Below are positions 49,141-60,388 of a stretch of DNA of 64,000 nucleotides, piece after piece. Position numbers and translations under genes: made by a program. The notes under the pieces were generated by a model. It did no database searches and had not been told where the DNA came from. It was given only the letters and a program-made list of their open reading frames with translations. Origin of the DNA: Toxoplasma gondii ME49 (taxonomy: Eukaryota; Apicomplexa; Conoidasida; Eucoccidiorida; Sarcocystidae); assembly GCF_000006565.2 (NCBI RefSeq), contig NC_031479.1, forward strand, positions 5,420,289-5,484,288. The letters are read 5' to 3'. Position 1 is the first letter of the stretch; each line of letters opens with the position of its first letter.

Positions 49141-52100
49141 ATGCCGTCTGCGACGCGAGATGGTTCCCTCTGGCCTCCGGAGTCCAGCGAGGTTGTCAAA
49201 GTGTCGATTCAAGGTTTGAGGACTGGTAAGCGCTCTCGAATGACTTCATGCCGACTGTCGTTTGCATCGGAAGTCGACGTCTTCCCTCAGTGGGAAACCC
49301 CGCAGGAATTTCACTGACCCACTGTCCGCGAAAGGCTGTGCTGAAGCACGGCCTTTTTCGTCTCTTTTAGCTGCGGAGACTCTTGTGTACCTCGAGCCAG
49401 ACATCAGAGAATACGAAGGGCGGTCGATCGGTTTCCGGAAAGTTCCTGGTTCACCTCGGGACCGAACGGACCTGTCCTCTTCATCCTTTCAATCCTTCCT
49501 CCTTTCCTCGGTGCATGCGCTGCCGGATTGCCCACCTGGAAACACATCCCAGTCTGTTTCTCCGTCACTCATCGACACAAACGCATGCTGCCGCATCTAG
49601 AGATAAATTCGAATACTATCTGTATACATATATATATATATATATGTATATATGTATATATATATATAAATATAAATACAACCGCATCTGTGAGTGTAAC
49701 TGGGGGTGTGTCGGTGTGTGCAGTTACTGGAGTGTGTTTTTGTAGGGAGAATCCAGAACGACAGCAGTATTTCTGATCTGTGTGTATCTGTATATGCGTC
49801 TGTAGATGTCTATTTGAATGTCAGTAAACGCGTACATCTGTGTCCGTATTTGCTGATTTGTTTGTTTGCAGAGAAGCCGGAGCCGTGGCCAGAGACGTTC
49901 AAGGAGTGCGAGAAGCAGGTGTCGGTGCTGATGGAGGATGTCTTTGAACGCACAGGGCCTTTGCGAAACAGGCAGGCGCTCTCTCTTGTGAGTTTTTACA
50001 GGGGAAACTGTTTGTCGAAACCGCGGTTCCTCGGTCTTCCCCCTAAGTGAGATTCCCCGTGCTTCTCGCGTTTTTCCTGTCACCTCGCTGAGGTTTTTCT
50101 CCTGACTTCCGTCGTCGGGACAAAGCCAGGACCCGGCGCGAATGCCGTGTCTCGCTCCGCAGCGCCGTTCGTCCGTTCGCTGTCACACTGCTCGCTTCAG
50201 TCTCCCCTTGCGACGGCATCGTGGCTGGTCGCACTGCCTGCATTCTCGCAAGAGTCAAACCGTCCAGTCGAGGTTCAGAAGTCACCTAGAACTGCCGACG
50301 CGTCAGGCCGAGAGTGGGCGCGAGAACGCTTTTCCAACTGCCGCGTCCGATGGCGTTTTGGTCCGTCGCCTGTGGAAGGACCCTCTCTCTGAGCGTCGCC
50401 GCCGCATCCAGGCCTTCTCGCGCCAGCAGTCTGCTTCGACGCCTTGCCTTCTTCTCTCTTCGTGCTTCTCTGTTTTCCTGCTCTCTTCTTCTTCGGTCTT
50501 TTTCGCCTCGGGATGTTCCTGTTTTTCTGCGTTCTGTCTGCTTTCGCGCTGTCGCTGACCGCGCGGCCGGTCTCCTCTGCGCGCTGTCTGCAGATGATCG
50601 AGGAACTAGTGCTGGAGGGCCAGGGCGCGCAGCTGCTCTCGCTTTTCGTCACCCACGTGGACTGTCGAGTTGCCAAAATTCTCTCGTGCATCTACGGAGC
50701 CTTGTCGCCGGACCTCGCCTTTCTGCATACCGTCGCTGACGGCTGGACGTCCTTCCGGCGAGCTCTGGTGAGGAGAAAGCGTCCTTCCGGGACTCTCGAG
50801 AGCACGCACCGGTGTGACGCGCGTAGCTGCGCCGACAGCGACACCCCAGATCTGGCTGTGAAGTGAAGGTTCGCTGCAACTCTACGAACTCTACGGACTC
50901 TACGAACTGTACGAACTGTACGAAGGGACAGTGTTTCGTATCAGACGCCGACGAAGGAATTCCAAGGTAGCAACGAAACCACCACGGTGTCCTGAGATCC
51001 GTCGTCTTTTCTTGTTGCAACCGCGTCTGGGGTCGCATCCCTGCATATGTGTGTATGAGTGTGTGTGTCTGTTTATCTTTGACTGTTCTGCGACGTTCTC
51101 GGCGGAGACTCCGTGTGATCGAGCCTGAGGTTCTTCTCGTCTCCCGACCGCGCCGGAGAGGCGTCGCCGTTCTTCTCTGTCTGTGGCTACTCGGAAAGCG
51201 AACGGGAAGTGAAGGAGCGCAGGCTGCTTGAAGGCCGGAGAAAGTGGACGAGAAAATGGAGGGGAACTTCGACCGGAAGGTCGTGAGCGTCGACGGCGGC
51301 TCGTTGCAGAAGAAACGAGAGAGCGAATCTCTCTTTCTGCGTCGATGGGTGGTGGAAGACTGCCTCTCCTGTCAACGTTGAAGAAAGCTCTTTCCCCTCC
51401 CCCCTTCACCCGAGTGTCTTAGTGTCGCTCTTGTCTCTTCTCTGCAGCACCTGGTCTTGCAGGTCTTTGCGTTTCTGGAGCAACACTTCGTCGCCTACTC
51501 GAACGAAGGCTCGCTGATCGACGTCTCGGAGGCACTCTGGCTGAGTCGCCAGAATGAACTTGGCAAAGACTTCGAAGCTTCTCTTGTCAACGCCCTCCTC
51601 AGGGCAATCGAACTCCACCGAACTGGAGACGTCGCCTGGCAAGACGACATTCGCACTGTCACCTCCATGCTCTCCTCTCTCGGGGTAAACCGGGAACAAT
51701 ACTCATCGCTCCTCAACACCCGCATGTGCATGCATGTATTTATACATATTTACACACATGTATACATATATACTTATGTATACATCTGTCGGCGGCTACA
51801 GTGTGTTTTTAGGTCTATACATCTACCTTTCGGTTCGTAACGTTTCTACTTAGGTTTATGATCACATGTATGCATATATATATATATTATGTATATATAT
51901 ATATATATATATTTCGGTGAATAAGTGGTTTTCATCTAGAAATCGATAAATATATAGTCTCACTGTGGTAGTGCTAGTTGCATGTAGAGATGTTCGTAGA
52001 TGCTCTCGATGTGTAGATTGGCACGTAGCGGTCGGTAGCTGGGTTTATTGATGTATTGAGGAACACTATAGAGATGTAGATTAACAGCCGCCGGGATAGG

Positions 52101-55100
52101 TGGAGTAGTGTCTGTAGATCTTTTCTCGTATTCACTTTTGTTTTGACAGCCACCGATTGTCCGCGGGGGGGGAGGGGATGGGATTCACAGTTCGGTGATC
52201 GACTCAGAGGGTCGCCTCAGTGGCTGCTTCGTCTTGTTTTAAATACTCTTCTCTTTCTCTCCTTGTTCCTGCCTCGCTCTCCATTGTGTCTCCCTTCCTC
52301 CTTCTCTTGTCGCATGTCTCTGTTTCTCCTTCTCTTGTCGCATGTCTCTGCTCTGGTTCCGTCGCGGTCCACCTCCGGGTGCTCGCGAGCTCCGCCTCTG
52401 CACGTCTCAGTCTCTTCGTTCCGTGTCTGTCCGGCGCGTATCTGCAGGTTTACCACGACCTCTTCGAGCGCCGTTTTCTTGAGGCGTCTGCGGAGTTCTA
52501 CGCCCGAGAGAGTGCCGAGCTGTCTGTCGCTCTGACGGTCGGCGAGTACAGCAGTTACGCGGAGCGCCGCTTGCGCGAGGAGGACGCCCGAGCGTCTGCG
52601 TTTCTCTCGGAAGCGTCTCGCGAGCCGCTGCTCGACCTGGTGCGACACCACCTCGTCGGGGAACAAGTCGACGTTCTGTCGGCAGTCCCCAGTTTGCGAC
52701 AGCTGGCCGAGACGCGGCAGACAGCGCAGCTGGGTCGTCTGTACACCCTGATGAGTCAAGTGGGTCAGCTGGATCTGCTGCGTCTGCGTTTTGTCGACGC
52801 GGTCAGAGAGTCTGGCTGCGAGCTCCTGCGCCAGCTGCGCGAGTCGGCGAACTCGGCAGAGAAGAAGGACCGAGAACTCAAAGGACGCGAGTTCACGGCG
52901 CAGCTGTTCGCTCTCAAAGACTCGCACGACCTCGCCTGGATGCAGGCCTTCAACCGAAATCCGCAGTTCAGTCTCGGAATCAAGGTGAGCGAAACGCGAG
53001 AGAGAGCGGGGAAGGAGGAGCCTCGGGGAGAGGCAACTGAGGAGAGGGATGGAAGGGATGGACGCGCAAACGACGGGGGGCAAACGAGAGAGAGAGGAAA
53101 GCGAGACGGCGGAAGCAGAGGGGGAGATAGAAGAGAAAAAGGAGGAGAAAACGAACAGACGGGAGGCAAGAACGGAAGAGGAAAAAAGAAGAAATGAAGA
53201 GAGACATTCGATGTCGACGGAGAAGAGCCGTGCGATATGAGCATGGGGACAGCAGATCCGTAGATTCGCGCATGCACAAAACAGTCCTGTTTCCTTCTTG
53301 TAAATGGACTTCTTCTCCAGGAAGCATGGGAGAAATTTCTTAACCAGGATGTTGAATCCTCACGAAAAATCACGCGGTTCTTAGGTAAGCGAGTCCTCGT
53401 TAGCCACTCGGAGATTAATCTTTTTTTTTCTCTGGATGATACGACGACGCTTTCTTCGGTGACCGGTCGAGAGAGGACAACCCATACAACCTTTTGCGGT
53501 CTTTAGTACGCAGTCAAGCATCTGAAGACAGACTCTTCAGAGGCCTTCCTCTGCTCCCGCAGGAGAAGCAGAGTCTTTCCTCGTTTGTCTACGTGTAGAG
53601 AGGGTCTTTGATACTTTCTATTTCTTGAAAACTCGCTTTTCTAAAGAGTCGGTTTTCCTTAGAAATCTCATCTTCCTGGATTCTCTTCTTCTTGACGGAA
53701 CATGTTGCTTCGAGTTTCCTGTCTGCCTCTGTTTAGTGCCTATTTGGAGTGTGTCGACGGCGCGCTGGAGGGATGTCTTCTGGGGGACTCTGTGTTGAAC
53801 TTCAGAAACGAAGGAGACGCAGATGTCCGTTTTTTTTGCATGCAGCGAAGCGATGCGACTGTCTTTTGAGAGAGACAAAGTCTGCAGAAGATCTCGAAAA
53901 AGAAATGGCAAAGGTGATGGTGATTTTCCGGTACCTCGACGGGAAAGACTATTTCGAGGTAAGGTTCAAGAAAAACTCTCTTTCCAGTGTAAGAGCCATA
54001 TTGGTTTCTATTTTCGTTTGCACAAGGGAATCCCTTGCATTTGTCCTGCATTTCACTGGAACTGCGGAAGCTGCTGAACGGTCTTCCTCGCTATCGAGAA
54101 CGCTGGCTGTTTTCGGGAGCTGGAATCCGGAGTGCATGTCGAGAGACGGACAATTCTGCTCATCGTTCCAGTTTTCTTTCGCCGAGGGGTGGTAGTTTTC
54201 TGGAAGCTCCGACTGAACTCCCTTCGGGAGGGAGCTGACGCGGTGGACTTCGGCATCCGGAAATCCACTTTTGGGGGAGCTGAAGAAAAACGTGATGCTC
54301 GAGCCTCTGCGTGGATCCCCCGTCCGGGAGTGAGGCACAAGAGAGCAGCGACTCTGCACTGCAGAATGTGTGTTTCGCTCCCGACGTCGTCTCTGGATTC
54401 GGTCTTTCCTCGTCTCCACAGAAAACTCTGGAAAAGTCTTGACTTTCAGCGTACCGGAGTCCAGTTGTTTCTGATCGGTGGACGGTTCTTCTTCTCCTTG
54501 AGTCCAAGCACGGGTGCTGTCGAAGCTTCAGTGTCTGCTTCCACTTTGTCCGTCGGGGAGGAAAGATGCAGACTGCGCGTCTTTTGGGTCAGAAGAACTG
54601 GGCAGCGAAACTCACGCCGACCAAGGCGCAGATGTTTGCGCGGTCGTCATATGTCCACTTGGAGAGAAGCGGCCGGTGAATACGCAGGACGAGGGAGGTT
54701 CGGAACGGGGGAGGGTAGAAGGGATTTTGGCGGACCGTAGTTCTCTGTGAACAGAGGAGACAGAAAGCTTCGAGGTCCACGTCGCGTAGAACCTGGGGAC
54801 GGCAAGTCGAAGAATCAGAGACACTCGAGTTTTCCTGGGGCTGCACAAGGACTCAAGTTCAAGCAGCCGCGCGAGGTCTCAAAAGCCTTGACGAAAAAGA
54901 TTCGTGTCTGGGTGCATGCAGAGCGTGGTGAAGGCCTTTCTCACCTGTCTCGCGGCCTGATATCTTTGTTTCCTGTGTTTCGACAGGAATTCTACAGAAC
55001 TGACTTGTGCAAGCGCCTTCTGACGCGGAAGTCCGCGAGCGACGACGCAGAAAAAGCGATGGTCAAGCAGCTGAAAGACGGTTCGTCTCTGCGCACACAC

Positions 55101-58100
55101 TGTGAACGTGCAGCGTTTCTCGATGCGTCGCTCTGTGTACTTTTCGTCGATCTCTGCTCGCGGCCGGATGGGACCTTCCTGCCCCTCCGTCTCCCGGTTC
55201 AAATCTGAAGCTGTCGACTCGCAGTTTTCGCAGCGGGAGATGGAGAGAACGGGAGAGAAGCAGAAAGACAGAGGTGCAGAGAGGCCGTTTAAAGAGAACG
55301 ACAGAGAAGCACGCGGTAGAGAAGAGAGAAAAAAACGGACAGTGGAAACGGAAGCGAAGGAGACAGGCGGAGACAAAAGGCGAACGACTACACACGGAAA
55401 GAAAGACAGCGAACAGGCTTCCACTGGTTCTCGTGTTTCCATGTTTTTCTCAGCGTTTCTCTTTGTCTTTCTCTTCTTTCCTTCAGAGTGCGGCCAACAG
55501 TACACACACAAAATGGAGAGCATGTTCAATGACGTTCACTTGTCTCGACAGACCATGGCTCTTTTCAATGCTGTGAGGCTCCATCCCTTCTCAAAACATC
55601 GCTTTACTCAATTTTTCTGTAGAGGTCTTGGTTCGCGTTTTTCATGACTGGAGTCGGAGTTTGTGTTACCTTGTTCAAATGTCTATCGACATACGTTTTT
55701 CTACATATATATATATATATATATATGCCTGTATATATGCGCCTGTATGTATCTACATATACCTATATATGTATATATATGTATATATATATAAGTGAAT
55801 TTGGATATTTGCGTGTATGTGTCTGAAAGGTTCGTTTTGTATAGTTTTTATGTGTGTGCATGTGTACCGTGGTTGTTCTCAGTTTTGTTCAACTGCGTTA
55901 TTGCGCTTCTTAAATAGCGGTATGTTTCCAGAGGAGGCTTCTTTCCTTCTTTTATTCACCTCGTGTGTGCCCTGTCTCTCTCCTTGTTCTCTCCTAGTTG
56001 TGGCTTCCCCCACCCCAGGTGTTTGCGTCGTGGTTTTACGTGGATTGTGCATTTCCGTTGTTTCTTGGATCTCTTGTTCGCCTCGCTCGAGGGTCGCAGC
56101 GCCTGTGGAGCATGTCGTTCTTCCGCGTTTCGCCTCACTGTGAGTCTTCACTCTCGTCTCGGCTCCGCAGGACTCTGCTTCTCAAGAGGAAGTTGCGAAA
56201 ACCGGAGTGAGTTTCGACGTAGCAACCTGCGCAGCGGGCGTATGGCCTCCGAGCGCGCCGACAGAGAAGCTGATTCTTCCCCCGATAGCGGAAACGCTTC
56301 GCCAGGTCTTTTCGAATTTCTACAAAGCCAAGCACCCTGGCCGCAATCTCTCCTGGATCTCCTCGCTCGGCGCCTGCGAAGTTCGCGCAAACTTCTCAGT
56401 CAACGTGAGGACGCAAAAAACGAAGAACAGCGATGTGAACGCAAGAAACAGAGAACGGAGAGGTCGTAGATAAACGAGTGAGAGAAGAGAGAGGTCGTAG
56501 AGGAAGGAAGAGTCGTAGAGGAAGGAAGAGAGAACGGATGGATTCAGCAGAAGGAGAGGGGACAGGATAGCTTCAGCATGGATGGGGTATGTTGAAAAAG
56601 AAAACGAGAGGAGGAGAGGCGGTGTGGAAAAGGTGAGAGAAGTCCTGGTTTGAGTGTGCGAAGGACGAGAGGATCGCGAAGAAAACGAGAGACGCGTTTT
56701 CATGATCGAAGCTGTGAGAGAACGACGGTGGGGTCGCGTTTCTTCTGTTTTGGCAGATTCCTCGTGTTTCTGTGTTTTTTCATTTCTTTCAACTTTCTCT
56801 CTTTCGTCGTCTTTCCAGCATTTCGTGGTCTCCTCGCGTTCGCTTGTCTCATGCCTTTGCGTCTTTGTCCACATATGTTTCTCTCCAGTGTTTCGGCTCG
56901 TCTTCTTCGACCTCTTCGTCTTCTTCGACCTCTTCTTCCTCTTCGACGTCTTCGTCCTCTTTGACCTCTTCGTCTTCTTCGGCTTCTCCGGCGCATGCAC
57001 AGGAGCAGTCTGAGGAAGAAGACTCTCCGGGGTCTGTGCATGCGCGGGCATGGCCAGACTACTTGTTCAAGGTGTCGGAGTCCCAGGCGTGGATTCTCCT
57101 TCTGTTCAACGAACGCGACTCGATGACGGTTCAGGAGATCGCCGAGGCGACAGGCTTCGGTAAGGAGCGCGCGAAAGGAACTCATACGTAGAGAGCGATC
57201 CCCAGACAGAGGGGCGGACAGGAGGGAACGCGGGAGGAGACGATGCGCGAAGAAGTCGAAACACACGTCTGACGGTTTCCTACTTTTTCCTGAAGAGGAG
57301 GACGGTCTGCGCAGAGAGTGGAACATGAGAGGGTCGCGCGCGGCTCTGTACACGGGGGCAGCGAAGCGAGACACTGGGACGCGAGAGAGAAGAGCAGGTC
57401 GGCGTTGCTCCGGGGAACGTAACAGAGTCTCTGAAAGTGCAGAGGCCGAGAAGAAGGCGGAGCCTTGCCCACCTGACTGGTGCCGAATCCTCTGGCTCTG
57501 GAAGTTCGTCCGTCACGACCGAGACAACGCATCGACAAAAGAGGTTTCTCGGTTTCCACCAACTCCCTTTTCCGCGCTGAGGAGACTGAACAGGACTCCA
57601 ATCAAGAGCTGCGTCAAGCTCAAAACGAGACCACGGAGTGAACTTCTCCCCTTCTGTTGAAAGAAGCAGCAGGAAGTTCGGTGGGGTCGACGCCTAGCAT
57701 CTGTCACTGCTTTGAAAGAGTGGAGGAACGGCCTACGAAGCAGTGGAACGAGCACCCGTGTGTGAGGTTGTTCTGTCGACCACCGAGTTTCGTTGTGACC
57801 GTTGCCGTTTTAGTGTTTGCGCTTGCTCTCCAGTCGGGAACTCCGTCCTTGCTGGCGCATCCAGTCTCCAAGTTACTGACTCCGCGTCTCTGTTTGCGCA
57901 GGATCCGACGAACTCCAGAGACAACTCCTTGCACTGTATGTGAACAAAGCGACGAGGATTCTCTTGCGCTACAAAGACGAGGTCAGTCGGCGACTCGTGT
58001 CATTCCTCGACTCGTGTCATTCCTCGTCTTCTTCAAAGGCCAATAAACACCCTGGAGAAAATCTACGCCAACCACTCACTCTTGGAGAACCTTCGAGTCA

Positions 58101-60388
58101 CACTTGGACAGCGTAGTCCTCGTACGACGGGTGCACTTGCGGGAGTCTTCAATTTGAGCGAATGAGTCCTGGTTTGCAGCGTGTATCGTTTCACAGCGCA
58201 TACTGTTTGCTTCCGTGGTCCTCAAGGGTATTGTTTGTTACTTCGACCCTTCCTGAATCGAGTGAACCGGGGATTTCTACTCCGTCGTTCCCTCTGTTTG
58301 TTTCGATTCCACTCGAAAGGCGAACAAGCAGTGGATGACCTTATTCATATGCGCAAATGACTGTACGAAACCTCCAAGAGTCCAGTGTCTCTTTCGCTGG
58401 GCGCCCTGACCAAAGACCCCTGAGATCGTGTATTGGTGCCAGAAAGGACGGCATCTCATCGATGCATGCCAACGTGATCAGGCATGCATGCACGTCGTGT
58501 TTTCTGTGGGTCTGGGTCAACGTGATTTTACTGGAGTTCTGAGAGGACGTCTTCGCGAGAAACAGAGTGGCTTGCGGACGCGCTTCTTTCCTCGACACGG
58601 TGCGTTTTTTGTGGGCGCGCGCTTTTTCCTCCCATTCGCGGTTCTTGTCGCCTCTCGCGGGGGGTCAGGGATCGGATCCGTGTGTTTTCCGGTGTACGTA
58701 CAGCACGAAGAGCGCTACTCGGTGAACTGTGACTTCCAGTCCAAACTGCGCTGCATGCACGTTGCGCAAATTCAACTGACGACTCACCCGGTAAGCGAAC
58801 GACGCGCTTTGTGTTCTCTTCCACGTGGAGAGGGCGCCTGTGTTTCATAGCGTCCGCTTTTCTGGGGACTACAGACTACGAGGAAGTGGACATCTGCCGT
58901 AGTTCGTCTGTGGTCACCACGGGATGTTACAACGGAATACCGCGTTCTCTGCCGGAGTTGTGTTACGTACGGTCCAGGTGGAGACAGAAAACTTCATGTT
59001 AGAGCCGGAAACGCACAGTCGAGTAATTGGCTCGAATCCTCAAATCGTACCATGATATGAGATGACGTACATGAGCGCGAAGGGCCGATTGTATCCCCGT
59101 TTCCCCGCAGAAGCATTTTTTCGGCGTCCAGCGTTCCTGCATGCGCCGAACAAACTCTTTCTCGAAAGTGCGTCTGTCGTGCATCACCATGTGTGCATGC
59201 ATGCGTTGATGTCCGGGGTAACTGCAGATTTATGTTCGTTTACTCTCGTTCGTAGTCTTCTCTGCTCAAATAGGAGAGAAACAGAGGAGGATCTCTACGT
59301 CGACGGCCACACAGAAAAGCAATTCAACTACTTGTGCACCTGCCTTGACAGATGCGCAGCTGTGCTTCGTACGCAGCTCCATCCGCAACCGGTCGTCTAT
59401 TGATATTTATGTCATTTCCATGTCGGTGAAATAGCAGTTACGATGCAACTTGGTTAGCCAGGCGACCTCACGTCTGTTTTGGAGACCTCTGTTTTACTCT
59501 ATCCTGAGCACATCGTTGTCTTCTCGTTTGTCGGCCTATTGACCAGTGAGTACTGAGTAAACATGTGCAACAGCCGTCTTTTCGGTAGAAGAGGTATAGT
59601 CTTCAAGAAGAGATTGAGCCCATGGCTATCGCGCTGAGTCGTCTACCTGTGTCGCGTTCTGGAAAGTTCAGATGTGGATCTCAGTCACGCATGCAACTGC
59701 TCTCCCCCACCGTTTGCGGTGCATGCGGGGGGATGGGCTGCTGTTGCTCGTCTGCATGTAGACTCACATGTGTAGGAGTGGCTGAGAGTTGCGGTTTCGT
59801 CGCACACCACGGAGACTACCAAGTCATGGTTGGCTTCCAAGGATGCACTGGAGTCTGTCTGTATCTGTGGATCGCTCAAGGAAGTGTACAATATTCATAT
59901 GCGTGTATGTATATGTATATGTATATACAACAGAGCCTTCTGAAGCCTGAGCACATGCGACAGTGGTATCTACCATGCCTTGCAGCACAAGAAGGTCACT
60001 GCGACTCAGCAGCCAAAAGTACGAGGTGGATTCAGATGCGGAGCAGACTGTGGGCGCATGCGTCTCCGTGGCATGAACGTGACCGAGGGCGTTTGTGTAA
60101 AATGCGCATGAGAAGGCTTGTGGTAATGTGTGTCTTCAGAAAGAGGAAATTGCAAAGGTCGAGGCGCGCGTTTCGCAAGACCGCGACCACCAGATCGACG
60201 CGTGCGTCGTCAGGATCATGAAGGCGAAGAGAGAACTGAGACACAGCCTTCTGGTTGCGGAGGTGTCTAGTCAACTGTCTTTCAAATGTGACCCTGCGAT
60301 GCTGAAGAAGCGAATTGAAGCTTTGATTCATCGCGAATACCTGAAGCGGGATGACAGTGATCACAATATCTACCACTATGTCGCGTAA
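49141..60388 (+). CDS. Cullin, CUL4-like scaffold of a cullin-RING E3 ubiquitin ligase
   Basis: Fourteen phase-consistent exons: 49141-49225, 49872-49987, 50594-50767, 51448-51684, 52448-52984, 53321-53384, 53846-53958, 54987-55080, 55487-55572, 56171-56404, 56889-57159, 57902-57981, 58704-58790 and 60140-60388; 808 aa (CUL4 is about 760). Start MPSATRDGSL has A at -3. Cullin repeats occupy residues ~45-400. The cullin-homology domain follows (KVMVIFRYLDGKDYFE, then FYRTDLCKRLLTRKSASDDA), which would bind the RING subunit. The C-terminal winged helix/neddylation domain has QIDACVVRIMKAKREL, with the NEDD8-acceptor lysine at about 754, and ends KKRIEALIHREYLKRD ... YHYVA as in CUL4/CUL3. The GKDYFEEFYRTDL and KSASDDAEK contexts look most like CUL4, but without tree-building this stays a probable assignment. 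A Ser-rich stretch at the start of exon 11 may instead be intron, if the acceptor before 57003 is used (about 770 aa). The last intron is unusually long (1349 bp). Confidence 0.93.
49625..49680. repeat. (TA)n / GTATATA microsatellite in cullin intron 1
   Basis: TATATATATATGTATATATG units lie between exons 49141-49225 and 49872-49987. Noncoding. Confidence 0.9.
51725..51912. repeat. TA-rich microsatellites in cullin intron 4
   Basis: Short TACATATATAC units followed by a longer (TA)n run (about 51875-51911) lie just after the donor at 51685, inside the 51685-52447 intron. Confidence 0.85.
55702..55795. repeat. (TA)n / GTATATA microsatellite in cullin intron 9
   Basis: TA-rich tract inside intron 55573-56170. 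Noncoding. Confidence 0.9.
56889..57002 (+). other. Ser-rich segment at the start of cullin exon 11, or alternative intron end
   Basis: If the acceptor before 56889 is used, this stretch encodes about 38 mostly Ser/Thr residues inserted in the cullin-homology domain just before WPDYLFKVSESQAWILLLF. A second AG at 57001-57002 (gcatgcacag) is also in phase and is preceded by a tcttcttcgacctcttc pyrimidine-rich run, so the segment could instead be intronic. Confidence 0.6.
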
